Below are positions 55,891-64,000 of a DNA stretch of 64,000 nt, piece after piece. The DNA is taken from positions 434,001-498,000 of the forward strand of contig NZ_QAOU01000002.1 of NCBI RefSeq assembly GCF_003050965.1, given 5' to 3'. Numbering within the stretch: the first letter of the stretch is position 1; each line of letters opens with the position of its first letter. A program made the position numbers and the translations under genes. The notes under the pieces were generated by a model. It was not told where the DNA came from and made no database searches. It was given only the letters and a program-made list of their open reading frames with translations. This DNA comes from Nitrosospira sp. Nsp2. Lineage in GTDB: Bacteria > Pseudomonadota > Gammaproteobacteria > Burkholderiales > Nitrosomonadaceae.

Positions 55891-57478
55891 GTGAGAGTTC
55901 TCCTGTATCCAGCCCGGCGTTATCCTGGTTGCCGACGGTCATCGGCAGTAAAATCCCCTCGTCAGGCAGATCGAAGGAGGACGTTGGCGGACTGTCCAGC
56001 GCGCCTGTTAACAGATTTGCCGCATCCGCCAACTCCAGGTCTTCCGGAACACGCTGGCCTTGCGCAACATAGTAAAGCGGCAAGGCATGGCGCACAGCGG
56101 TGTCGAGCGCACACCCCAGTATGACTGCTTCGTCCAGCTTGGTGATGATGGCGCCCGCCAGGCCATCGCCACGATAAGCATGGGCTACTTCGTTCAGCGT
56201 GTACCCGTTCGATGCCGCGTTTAGCAGCAGCAGGCGTTTCACCTCTGTGCCGCAACCAGCGAACATTGCGACCTGCTCCGCCACCATCCGGTCACGCTGA
56301 CCCATACCAACGGTATCAATCAACACCAGGTGCTTGCCGCGCAGTTCAGTTAAGGCCAGTGCCAGGTCGTGCTTATCCCTTACCGCGTGCACGGCAACGC
56401 CCAAAATCTTGCCGTATATTCTGAGCTGCTCGTGCCCGCCGATCCGGTAGCCATCGGTCGTAAGCAATGCGAGTTTGTCGGCACCGTGCCGCACCACGCA
56501 TCGCGCGGCAAGTTTGGCGGTAGTGGTCGTCTTGCCGACACCCGTTGGGCCTACCAGCGCATAAACGCCGCCTTTTTCCAGCATTTCATGTTCATTGCCG
56601 ATGGTCTTGAGCTTTCCGCCGAGAACGGATTTGACATGATTGATCGCATCGACCTCACTGCTGACCGCAGGCATGTGAGCCACCAGTTCGCGGATAAGAT
56701 CTTCGCTGAAACCCGTCTTCAGCAGCCGTTTTAATATCTGGCCCCGCATGGGATTCCGACGCTCCTCGTCATTCCAGCTCAGTGATGCCAACTGCTGTTC
56801 CAGCGCGCCCCGCATCGCCTTTATTTCTTTCAACACGCTTGCTGCCACCTCGCTGGCTACCCCATGGGTATCGACCGCATCAGGCTGAGCTTTTTTAGCT
56901 GCTGCAGGAGTGCGAACCGCCTTGGCAGACCGCTTTGGAGGCCGCAGATTTTCGGACGCTTGCTCGCGACCGGGTTTGCTCTTTGAAACGGATGCGGCGG
57001 GTTGAGCGTCTGCCTGTATCGTTTCATTGGCATGCGAGAGTGCACGCCCGGATAGGGGTCTGTTACCGAACGACGTGGCCTCTGCCGTCCTTGTCCGCTC
57101 CGGTAATTGCGGCGTTGCGCCGAAGGATGCACTATTTGGTCGCTCGGCCCGAATCTCATCCTGTCTTTGCTCCCCGGCCCAGGGACGACCGTTTGCCGAG
57201 CTTTGGAATCCCTCATCGGCGGACCTGAAATCCGCGGCCCGATACCCGGGCCCGGCCACGCCACTATTAACATGGAGCTGTGGCGAGAACGTCGCTCCTG
57301 ATTCTTTTGCAATACGGGATGGTATCAACGCCGACATTGCATCCTGGTGCAGCGCCAGGATCTCGATTCCTCCATCGACCGATCGGTTGGAAAGGATGAC
57401 GCCTTCGGGCCCGAGGGCGTCGCGAACCTTGCGCAATGCCTCGCTGGTGGTTTTTGCAACAAACCGTTTGATGCTCAT
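55883..57478 (-). CDS. flhF: Flagellar placement GTPase FlhF
   Basis: 531 residues. The N-terminal stretch (FVAKTTSEALRKVRDALGPE, GVILSNRSVDGGIEILAL) is typical. A long low-complexity region follows (about 80-225). The NG GTPase domain of the SRP family begins near residue 230 with the P-loop VGPTGVGKTTTTAKLAARCV at about 306-325, then VLIDTVGMGQRDRMVAEQVA and ITKLDEAVILGCALDT. FlhF marks the polar site of flagellar assembly. It overlaps flhA by 4 bases. Confidence 0.94.
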   Translation of the reverse strand: MSIKRFVAKTTSEALRKVRDALGPEGVILSNRSVDGGIEILALHQDAMSALIPSRIAKESGATFSPQLHVNSGVAGPGYRAADFRSADEGFQSSANGRPWAGEQRQDEIRAERPNSASFGATPQLPERTRTAEATSFGNRPLSGRALSHANETIQADAQPAASVSKSKPGREQASENLRPPKRSAKAVRTPAAAKKAQPDAVDTHGVASEVAASVLKEIKAMRGALEQQLASLSWNDEERRNPMRGQILKRLLKTGFSEDLIRELVAHMPAVSSEVDAINHVKSVLGGKLKTIGNEHEMLEKGGVYALVGPTGVGKTTTTAKLAARCVVRHGADKLALLTTDGYRIGGHEQLRIYGKILGVAVHAVRDKHDLALALTELRGKHLVLIDTVGMGQRDRMVAEQVAMFAGCGTEVKRLLLLNAASNGYTLNEVAHAYRGDGLAGAIITKLDEAVILGCALDTAVRHALPLYYVAQGQRVPEDLELADAANLLTGALDSPPTSSFDLPDEGILLPMTVGNQDNAGLDTGELSLG

Positions 57479-59556
57479 GCTCTGGCTCCCAGGATGGAAG
57501 TAACTTTGATATTGCTCGAATCAGGTACTTCGGCGTGCGACAGAATCTTGAGTTGCGGCACCGCGCTGCGCAGAAACCGGGCAAGCAGTGTTCGCAGTGG
57601 CGCGGGCACAAGCAGGACGGGCACCAGCCCCACCTGCTCCTGTCGCTGGCTTGCTCCCGAGGCCTCGCGGAGAAGTGTTTCAGCCAGCCCTGGCTCGATG
57701 CCGGCCCCGTTTGGATTCGCATGCAGGGCGTGCGTCAGCAGTCTTTCGAGCCCCGAATCCAGCGCCATCACCTGCAGCTCCCCGGCTTGGGGCCATATTT
57801 GCTGGACAATCGCTCGGCCAAGGGCAATACGGACCAGAGCGGTTAATTCATGCGCGTCCTGCACCCGCGGCGCATGCTCGGTCAGGGACTCGACGATCGT
57901 GCGCATGTCACGTATATGCACGTTCTCGTCGACGAGGTTTTGCAGAATTTTTTGCAAGGTCGAAAGTGGCAGCAGTTTGGGGGTAAGGTCTTCCACCAGT
58001 TTGGGCGATTCTTTCGCCAAACGGTCAAGCAGCTGCTGCACTTCCGCGCGTCCGAGCAATTCTGCCGCGTGCGTATGTACCAGGTGATTCAGATGCGTAG
58101 CGACCACCGTGCCTGCATCCACCACGGTATAACCAAGCATTTGAGCCTGGTCCCGCTGGGCAGCATCAATCCATACGGCCGGCAATCCGAACGCGGGGTC
58201 CTTGGTGACGGCGCCGGGCAGGTTGCCTGAAACACTACCGGGATCGATTGCGAGAAATTGGCCGACATTGACCTCGCCTGTACCAATCGCCACCCCCTTA
58301 AGAGCGATGCGGTAGGCATTCGGGCGCAGTTCGAGATTGTCGCGAATGTGCACCGGCGGTGGAAGATATCCGATCTCTTGCGCGAATTTCTTCCGTACTC
58401 CCTTGATCCGGCGTAGCAACTCGCCGTCCTGCGACTGGTCTACCAGCGAGATCAACCGATACCCGACCTCGAGCCCGAGAATATCAACCGGAACGACGTC
58501 GTCCCAGCTTGCGTCCTGCAACTCCGGTTGGGCCGCGGGCGCTGCTGCCGGCTGGGCAGTTGTGCCGCCCTTGCTGCGCCGCATCAGCAGGTAGGCGCCT
58601 CCGCCCAACGTTGCAGCGAGCAATAGAAAGGCAACGTGGGGCATGCCAGGGATAAGGCCCATGAGGCCAATGATCGAGGCAGTCAGGACCAGTACCTGGG
58701 GCTGTGAAAACAGCTGTCCCGCGAGTTGGGTGCTGATATCGTCGTCCGTTCCCACACGGCTTACCACAAGTCCGGCGGCAGTCGAAATGATGAGTGCGGG
58801 TATTTGCGCGACCAGGCCATCGCCAATTGCCAGCAGCGTATAGTTCCTCGCGGCGGTAGCAAGGTCCAGGTCGTGTTGCAGCATGCCTATGATCAGCCCG
58901 CCGATTACGTTGATGAAAAGAATCAGGATTCCCGCTATCGCGTCGCCGCGCACGAACTTGCTCGCGCCGTCCATCGAGCCAAAGAATTCCGCTTCCTGCG
59001 ATATCCGGGCTCGCCGTTTGCCCGCCTCCTCTTCGCCGATGAGACCAGCGTTGAGATCGGCATCGATAGCCATCTGCTTTCCGGGCATCGCGTCCAGCGT
59101 GAATCGCGCTGAAACTTCCGCGATACGGCCCGCGCCCTTGGTAATGACGATGAAGTTGATCACCACCAGTATGATGAAAACGACAATACCCACGGCGTAA
59201 TTGCCGCCCACGAGGTAATGTCCGAACGCCTCGATCACCTTCCCTGCGGCATCCGGCCCGGTATGGCCTTCCATCAGCACGATGCGCGTCGAGGCGACGT
59301 TGAGCGACAACCGGAGAAGCGTCGTGAGCAGGAGCACGGTGGGAAACGCTGCGAAATCCAGCGGCTTGAGCGTATTGATGCTCACCAGCAACACCATGAT
59401 GGAGAGCGCGATATTGAAGGTGAACATCACGTCCAGCAGAAATGCGGGCAACGGCAAGACCATCATGCCAAGGATCACGAGTATCAGCAGTGGCGCAGCC
59501 AGGTTGCGCCCATTCACGCTGGCCAGAAACGATATTCGTCTGGTAATGGCATTCAT
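57475..59556 (-). CDS. flhA: Flagellar export gate protein FlhA
   Basis: 693 residues. Eight membrane helices occupy roughly residues 15-320, with the conserved FHIPEP-type loop between (RFTLDAMPGKQMAIDADLNA, GLIGEEEAGKRRARISQEAE FFGSMDGASKFVRGDA). The cytoplasmic domain that binds chaperone-substrate pairs follows (LEVGYRLISLVDQSQDGELL, LVDENVHIRDMRTIVESLTE). ATGA overlaps join it to flhB and flhF. Confidence 0.97.
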   Translation of the reverse strand: MNAITRRISFLASVNGRNLAAPLLILVILGMMVLPLPAFLLDVMFTFNIALSIMVLLVSINTLKPLDFAAFPTVLLLTTLLRLSLNVASTRIVLMEGHTGPDAAGKVIEAFGHYLVGGNYAVGIVVFIILVVINFIVITKGAGRIAEVSARFTLDAMPGKQMAIDADLNAGLIGEEEAGKRRARISQEAEFFGSMDGASKFVRGDAIAGILILFINVIGGLIIGMLQHDLDLATAARNYTLLAIGDGLVAQIPALIISTAAGLVVSRVGTDDDISTQLAGQLFSQPQVLVLTASIIGLMGLIPGMPHVAFLLLAATLGGGAYLLMRRSKGGTTAQPAAAPAAQPELQDASWDDVVPVDILGLEVGYRLISLVDQSQDGELLRRIKGVRKKFAQEIGYLPPPVHIRDNLELRPNAYRIALKGVAIGTGEVNVGQFLAIDPGSVSGNLPGAVTKDPAFGLPAVWIDAAQRDQAQMLGYTVVDAGTVVATHLNHLVHTHAAELLGRAEVQQLLDRLAKESPKLVEDLTPKLLPLSTLQKILQNLVDENVHIRDMRTIVESLTEHAPRVQDAHELTALVRIALGRAIVQQIWPQAGELQVMALDSGLERLLTHALHANPNGAGIEPGLAETLLREASGASQRQEQVGLVPVLLVPAPLRTLLARFLRSAVPQLKILSHAEVPDSSNIKVTSILGARA

Positions 59557-60740
59557 GAGTCAAGCACTCGCGTGTGGCCATCAGCAATGGAACCCTCGGG
59601 GTCGAGTTCGGCGGGCACGGCCAGATTTTCCGGCATTGTGGGAACTCCGGCGCCACCTTGCGCATGTCCACCACCCTCCCGATAGCGGCGCAGCTGGTAA
59701 ACGTAGGCGAGCACCTCGGCTACCGCGTTGTAGAGCGGTTGGGGAACCTCATCTCCCAATTCGGCGTGGTGATAGAGAGCCCGAGCAAGAGGCGGCGCTT
59801 CCATCACCGGTACCTCGTGCTCCCGCCCCACATCGCGGATTTTCTGGGCCAGCAAATGTGCGCCCTTGGCGACCACGCGCGGCGCCCGCATCTTTCCTTC
59901 TTCATATTTGAGCGCTACTGAGTAGTGGGTCGGGTTGGTGATGATCACATCTGCCTTTGGAATTTCCGCCATCATGCGTTTTCTCGCCATCGAGCGCTGC
60001 TGCGCCCGGATGCGGGCCTTCACGTGAGGGTCGCCTTCCGTTTCCTTGTTTTCCTGCCGAACTTCTTCCTTGGTCATCTTCAGCTTGCGGTGGTGCTCCC
60101 AAAGCTGGAACGGCACATCCACCAGCGCGATCAGCGCCATGCTTCCCGCGATGGTTAGAAAACTGGTAATGACAAGTTCGCCCATGTAACCGGCCCCCGC
60201 CGTTATGGGAGCGGCAACGAGCGACAATACGGCTTCCTTGTTGTGCCACATTGCCCACATCGCCACTCCGCCGATAAGCGTTGCCTTGAGAAGCGCCTTG
60301 GCCAGTTCCACAAGGCTGTTCACCGAAAAAATACGGCCTATGCCGCTTATCGGGTTAAGCCGCTTGAAATCCGGCGCTACCGATTTCCAGGTAAAAAGCC
60401 AGCCGGAAACCAGCATCGGCGCGACCAATGCCACCAGGAACATCAGGATCAGAAAGGGACTGAAGGCGATCAGCATATCGGTCATCTGATCGAACAGGCG
60501 CTCCATTAGGCGCCCCGAATCGAAACTGGATTCCCGGGACACCCGCATGCCGTCCTTCATCAGAATGGCAAGCTGTGCCGCCAGATGTCCGCTCATCAGC
60601 CACAGGCCCGTGCCCGCCGCGATGAGGACTGCGAATGTGGAGAGTTCTGCCGAGCGGGCAACCTGGCCGTCCTCCCGAGACTTTTCCAGCCGCCGGGGCG
60701 ACGCAGGTTCCGTTTTTTCTTGATCGCTTTCTTCGCTCAC
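59553..60740 (-). CDS. flhB: Flagellar export switch protein FlhB
   Basis: 395 residues from the GTG at 60740 (SEESDQEKTEPASPRRLEKS), preceded by ggga 9 bases upstream; the frame goes back to a TTG five codons earlier. Four membrane helices lie between about 30 and 210. The cytoplasmic domain has the NPTH autocleavage site (ADVIITNPTHYSVALKYEEG), then RVVAKGAHLLAQKIRDVGRE. It switches export from hook to filament type after FliK action. The C-terminal 50 residues are a Gly-rich tail. It is the first gene of an eight-gene operon down to motD. Confidence 0.96.
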   Translation of the reverse strand: MSEESDQEKTEPASPRRLEKSREDGQVARSAELSTFAVLIAAGTGLWLMSGHLAAQLAILMKDGMRVSRESSFDSGRLMERLFDQMTDMLIAFSPFLILMFLVALVAPMLVSGWLFTWKSVAPDFKRLNPISGIGRIFSVNSLVELAKALLKATLIGGVAMWAMWHNKEAVLSLVAAPITAGAGYMGELVITSFLTIAGSMALIALVDVPFQLWEHHRKLKMTKEEVRQENKETEGDPHVKARIRAQQRSMARKRMMAEIPKADVIITNPTHYSVALKYEEGKMRAPRVVAKGAHLLAQKIRDVGREHEVPVMEAPPLARALYHHAELGDEVPQPLYNAVAEVLAYVYQLRRYREGGGHAQGGAGVPTMPENLAVPAELDPEGSIADGHTRVLDS

Positions 60741-61021
60741 GCTGTTGCTTCCCAATATCCGCCCGCAGCGGTAGGCAATCTCCCGGCAAGGGGAACAATT
60801 GGCGCATGAAACACGCAGGCATTATTGAATGAGTCTGTAGCGAGCTATCGAGGGAAAAGAACGGAATTCGTCCCGCAATTCCATTTTAAGGACAAAGGCA
60901 TTGTCCGGGATTTTTTTAAACCACGTAACTCATTGATCGGCAGGCGTTGGCGCCTATGCCATGTGTAATGCTCATACTACTGTGAAACCGGGTTTTGTCG
61001 GGGCACCGGCCTACATCTGGT

Positions 61022-61939
61022 TTAACTGGCGCGTTGGGGTTGCGCCGTTCGCGGGTCGTATGCTGCGCTGGTACGGATTTCCTTCGTCTGGGCGCCTTCC
61101 TTGCCAAGCGCCTCCACGGCCTTGTTGCTCATTACGATAATGCTGATACGCCGGTTCACGGGATTGGCAGGATCGGTTTTGTCGAACAGCACCACCGAAC
61201 TCAAACCGACCACACGCAAGATCTTTTGCTCGCTCATGCCGCCCAGGATAAGCTCGCGCCGTGAAGCGTTGGCCCGGTCGGCGGACAGTTCCCAATTGCT
61301 GTAATTCTTCTCCCCGCTCGCATAAGCTGTAGCATCGGTGTGGCCGGACAAGCTCACCTTGTTTGGCATTTCGTTCAGGACCGCGCCGAGCTTGCGCAGA
61401 ATTTCGCGCGTATGCGGTTCCAGCTCGGCTCGCGCCAGGCCGAACATGGGCCGATTCTTGTCATCGATAATCTGGATGCGTAAACCTTCTGTAGTAATGT
61501 CCAGCAGCAGCTGCTTGCGAAACTCCCGCATGGTCGGGTTGGACTCGACCAAACGCTCCAGCCTGGTTTTCAAATCCTCCAGCCTGAGCTTGTCGCGGCG
61601 TTCCAGCTCACCCTGCGCCGCCTTGAGATTAACCGGCTGGTCACTTCCACTTCCGACCTGCCCGTCACGTCTCGTCAGGTCCTTCCCTCCTCCCTGGATG
61701 AGGCTGGTACGGTCTCCGCTGCCGGCTCCCCTGTTCGGGATCGGATCCAGTGGGGTCTGGAAATATTCGGAAATACCTTGCAGCTGGGACTGGCTGGCGG
61801 AGGTTATCAACCACATGAGCAGGAAAAACGCCATCATCGCAGTAACGAAATCGGCATAGGCGATCTTCCACTGTCCCCCATGGCTGCGATGATGCTTTTT
61901 GATTCTCCTGATGATAATGGGACGGGTTGCTTCGGCCAT
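61022..61939 (-). CDS. motB: Stator subunit MotB
   Basis: 305 residues: a basic start (IIIRRIKKHHRSHGGQWKIA), a membrane helix with the proton-binding Asp (YADFVTAMMAFFLLMWLITS), a plug/linker, and the OmpA-like domain (VSLSGHTDATAYASGEKNYS, NWELSADRANASRREL). It anchors the MotA-MotB stator to peptidoglycan. It follows motA by 25 bases. Confidence 0.96.
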   Translation of the reverse strand: MAEATRPIIIRRIKKHHRSHGGQWKIAYADFVTAMMAFFLLMWLITSASQSQLQGISEYFQTPLDPIPNRGAGSGDRTSLIQGGGKDLTRRDGQVGSGSDQPVNLKAAQGELERRDKLRLEDLKTRLERLVESNPTMREFRKQLLLDITTEGLRIQIIDDKNRPMFGLARAELEPHTREILRKLGAVLNEMPNKVSLSGHTDATAYASGEKNYSNWELSADRANASRRELILGGMSEQKILRVVGLSSVVLFDKTDPANPVNRRISIIVMSNKAVEALGKEGAQTKEIRTSAAYDPRTAQPQRAS

Positions 61940-61964
61940 GGCTTATGTCAATCAGCTAGTTGCG

Positions 61965-62825
61965 CTATTTGGTTCTCGGTTGCCTGACATGTTCATCCAG
62001 CTCGGTGAAGCTTGGCCGTTCGGTGGTGTAGAGCACCTTGCGTCCAAATTCCACTGCGAGGGCCGGGGTATAGCCATTGATGCTGGCAAGCAGGGTGACG
62101 CGGATGCATTGCAGCATCTTGGTGGAATCGTTGAGTTTCTGCTCCAGCACTGCCGCGCATGGCCCGACAAAACCATAACCGAGCAGAATACCCAGAAACG
62201 TGCCTACGAGCGCCTGTGCAACCAGTATACCCAGCTCCGACGGCGGCAAGCCGACGGAGGCCATGGTATGAATGACACCCATTACCGCCGCCACGATGCC
62301 GAAGGCCGGCATGCTGTCGCCCAGTTTGGTGATGCAGTGTACGGGTATCTCACCCTCGTGGTGGTGAGTCTCGATTTCGTTGTCCATCAGGTTCTCCAGC
62401 TCGAATGCATTGAGGTTGCCGGAAACCATGAGGCGCAGGTAATCGGTAATGAATTCGACCACCTCATGGTTGGCCAGGATGCTGGGGTAATTCGCGAAGA
62501 CGGGGCTTTCGCCCGGCTGGTCCACGTCATCCTCGATTGACATCATTCCTTCCTTGCGCACTTTTACAAGCAGCTCATATAGCAACGACATCAGGTCCAT
62601 ATACATCGCCTTCGTATACTTGGGGCCTTGCAAAATCTTCGGTAGCGCCTTTAAGGTTGCTTTCTGCGCCTTATGCGTATTGCCGAGCAGGAACGCGCCT
62701 ATCGCCGCCCCGGCAATCATGAGCAGTTCAACCGGCTGATAAAGCGCCACCAGATGCCCACCGGCGAGGACAAACCCGCCAAATACCGAGCCGACAACGA
62801 CGAGAATCCCTACGATAACGAGCAT
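61965..62825 (-). CDS. motA: Stator subunit MotA
   Basis: 286 residues, the enteric-type length. The first membrane segments are at residues 1-50 (VIVGILVVVGSVFGGFVLAG, LLMIAGAAIGAFLLGNTHKA), the cytoplasmic loop with charged residues is at about 70-165, and the last two helices are at about 170-220 (MPAFGIVAAVMGVIHTMASV, LGILVAQALVGTFLGILLGY). It is preceded by the best FliA-type promoter of the window. Confidence 0.97.
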   Translation of the reverse strand: MLVIVGILVVVGSVFGGFVLAGGHLVALYQPVELLMIAGAAIGAFLLGNTHKAQKATLKALPKILQGPKYTKAMYMDLMSLLYELLVKVRKEGMMSIEDDVDQPGESPVFANYPSILANHEVVEFITDYLRLMVSGNLNAFELENLMDNEIETHHHEGEIPVHCITKLGDSMPAFGIVAAVMGVIHTMASVGLPPSELGILVAQALVGTFLGILLGYGFVGPCAAVLEQKLNDSTKMLQCIRVTLLASINGYTPALAVEFGRKVLYTTERPSFTELDEHVRQPRTK

Positions 62826-62962
62826 TTAAATGTGCTTCCGATAGATTGTTCGCGCTTCTTCATGACCCCACGACACCCTCTCGATCATCGCAGCGGCGCG
62901 TCCCGAACATAAACTGAGCAGGCGCATAAGGGGGTAGACCGTGACCAGGCAACGCACCTTCA

Positions 62963-62989
62963 GTAACGGTGAGAATCAGGCAAACTTTA
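62963..62989 (-). promoter_or_regulatory. FliA (sigma-28) promoter of motA-motB
   Basis: On the minus strand: TAAAGTTT (62989-62982), identical to the enteric consensus, then 11 bp and ACCGTTAC (62970-62963). Transcription would start near 62956, giving a leader of about 130 bases. Confidence 0.8.
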
Positions 62990-63052
62990 GCAAACGGGGG
63001 AAAGGTCGGGAATGACACGACTGAGCCCTCGCCTCGTTGATACAAAGCGCCA

Positions 63053-63089
63053 TAAAAAAATCCCCCCGGGCGGCGGAAGCCCGGGAGGA
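63053..63089 (-). terminator. Intrinsic terminator of the flhDC transcript
   Basis: Arms 63061-63071 and 63079-63089 pair over 11 positions with one mismatch (core cccgggc/gcccggg), followed on the minus strand by seven or more T. It lies about 170 bases after the flhC stop, with the 13-bp repeat tract between, so the repeats should be part of the flhDC mRNA. Confidence 0.85.
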
Positions 63090-63141
63090 CCTTGGGAGGA
63101 CGATTGAAAGGGGTGGCTAAGGGGGGTTACTACGGGGTTAA

Positions 63142-63258
63142 CTAAGGGGGTTAACTAAGGGGGTTAACTAAGGGGGTTAACTAAGGGGGTTAACTAAGGG
63201 GGTTAACTAAGGGGGTTAACTAAGGGGGTTAACTAAGGGGGTTAACTAAGGGGGTTAA
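63142..63258. repeat. 13-bp tandem repeat, nine perfect copies, abutting the flhC stop
   Basis: Unit ctaagggggttaa (minus strand ttaacccccttag) repeated nine times without change, with two degenerate units on the left (63117-63141) and a partial unit at 63259-63262. The partial unit supplies the flhC stop codon (complement of 63259-63261). Each unit contains the palindrome gttaac across its neighbour. With a period of 13 the stops fall in all frames. Perfect copies suggest recent slippage, that is a variable-number tract. Confidence 0.95.
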
Positions 63259-63807
63259 CTAAGCCGCCACCGCAGGGAGAGTACTGGGTCGCGCCCTATT
63301 GGTTTTTCCAGCTCGAGAGGGCGTATGGCACAGCCCGCATACATAACGGTTATGAAGATCGTGGGTATGCACCACAAAATGCCCGTGGCACTGCGTACAA
63401 GAGGTGGTTTGCAGCATCCCGCCATCGAAAAACCGCACCAGGGTCCAGGCTCGGGTAAGACTTAAGACCGGCTCCATCTCGCTTACCCGGCAGTGCTCCA
63501 GGTAGAGTTTATAGCTTTTGACAATAGCCTGAATGCCCCGGCAATCGCCATGCTGGATTAGGTAGTGGTAAATATCGGCAAATACCGAGGAGTGAACATT
63601 CGGCTGCCAGGTTAGAAACCAGTCGGTGGAAAAGGGCAGCATTCCTTTGGGGGGAGAGACGCCTCTCAGTTCCTTGTAGAGCTTGATCAGCCGCTCTCGG
63701 CTCAGGCTGGTTTCGCTTTCCAGCAACTGCAGTCGCGCACCCAGATTGATCATCTCTATCGCAGCCTGGATCTCTCTGGCTTCGGATACTACGCTCTTCT
63801 TGCGCAT
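63259..63807 (-). CDS. flhC: Flagellar master regulator subunit FlhC
   Basis: 182 residues from the ATG at 63807, with cggag 8 bases upstream; the longer open frame upstream overlaps flhD. The chain is close to enteric FlhC (INLGARLQLLESETSLSRER, LIKLYKELRGVSPPKGMLPF, LTRAWTLVRFFDGGMLQTTS). Four zinc-binding cysteines are in C-T-Q-C and C-G-L-C. FlhC forms with FlhD the FlhD4C2 activator of class II flagellar promoters. The last codons run into the 13-bp repeat. Confidence 0.97.
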   Translation of the reverse strand: MRKKSVVSEAREIQAAIEMINLGARLQLLESETSLSRERLIKLYKELRGVSPPKGMLPFSTDWFLTWQPNVHSSVFADIYHYLIQHGDCRGIQAIVKSYKLYLEHCRVSEMEPVLSLTRAWTLVRFFDGGMLQTTSCTQCHGHFVVHTHDLHNRYVCGLCHTPSRAGKTNRARPSTLPAVAA

Positions 63808-63826
63808 GAGCAAATCTCCGTAGTGA

Positions 63827-64000
63827 TCAGGAAATTTCTTCGACCGATTGACCTGAGAGAAGAATAGCTGCATGGGACTGAGCCATCGTTTTTTCTTTAC
63901 TGTAGTTCGCGAGCATGCCAAACACCAGGCTGTCGTCGAAACGGATGCGGCATAACATCATATTCGAATTGGATAGTTTGAGAATTTGCCCGGGTGTCAG
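63827..64000 (-). CDS. flhD: Flagellar master regulator subunit FlhD (C-terminal part, cut by window edge)
   Basis: The last 57 codons of flhD. The minus-strand translation reads LTPGQILKLSNSNMMLCRIR, then FDDSLVFGMLANYSKEKTMA QSHAAILLSGQSVEEIS and a TGA at 63829-63827. The pattern matches the second half of FlhD ([20 protein letters not shown] in enterics). The stop lies 19 bases before the flhC start, the usual operon spacing. The 5' part is outside the window. Confidence 0.93.
   Translation of the reverse strand: MTPGQILKLSNSNMMLCRIRFDDSLVFGMLANYSKEKTMAQSHAAILLSGQSVEEIS

Noticed and set aside
57027-57503. Plus-strand frame over the flhF start
   Set aside because: Covers the variable part of flhF; no ribosome binding site or recognisable domain.
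63142-63258. CRISPR array as explanation for the tandem repeat
   Set aside because: Units are 13 bp with no spacers between them, and no cas genes are present.

Overview
The window looks like chromosome of a flagellated betaproteobacterium. The strongest hints are an flhDC master regulator, flhF/flhG, a FliA sigma factor and a FlgJ with a muramidase domain. An ammonia oxidiser of the Nitrosospira type would fit the overall character, but I infer this from recall and no gene in the window proves it. About 51 kb (12.7 kb to the right edge) is an almost uninterrupted flagellar locus. The left 12.7 kb is a mixed accessory/housekeeping region.

Left region (1-12.7 kb): a tiny two-helix membrane protein; two RTX (nonapeptide calcium-binding repeat) proteins whose roughly 350-bp upstream regions are collinear copies of each other at a constant offset of about 2047 bp, each carrying remains of the same divergent ORF; an intergenic stretch ending in two strong hairpins and a U-tract; a secreted unknown protein; a NrfJ-like periplasmic protein with a TTG start; uvrB divergent from an aspartate aminotransferase; a phospholipase C/acid-phosphatase-type phosphoesterase overlapping a lipoprotein gene; and a 367-aa protein I do not recognise.

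Flagellar locus: on the minus strand fliR-Q-P-O-N-M-L-K-J-I-H-G-F encode the export gate, switch/C-ring, ATPase complex and MS-ring, with fliE divergent. Next come flhX (stand-alone FlhB cytoplasmic domain), a second FliK-like gene, fliT-fliS-fliD, flaG and flagellin fliC. A signalling insert of 7.6 kb follows: a CHASE-PAS-GGDEF-EAL c-di-GMP enzyme, a NarL-type response regulator with its cytoplasmic PAS histidine kinase, a thioredoxin-like protein and a YuxH-type EAL/HDOD protein. Then flgL-K-J-I-H-G-F-E-D-C-B (filament junction, hook, rod and rings) face flgA-flgM-flgN. The operon flhB-flhA-flhF-flhG-fliA-motC-(small Arg-rich protein)-motD, a second stator pair motA-motB, and flhD(partial)-flhC close the window.

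Regulation: four late promoters (fliC, flgKL, flgMN, motAB) share a FliA-like signature, an A/T-rich -35 box, exactly 11 bp, then (A/G)CCGTTA. With flhDC, fliA and flgM all present, a classical three-tier hierarchy is likely. No chemotaxis genes, tRNA, rRNA, CRISPR or intact insertion sequences were seen. The most unusual items are the 13-bp minisatellite (nine perfect copies) that begins inside the flhC stop codon and is followed by a strong terminator, the duplicated RTX units, and the signalling insert.
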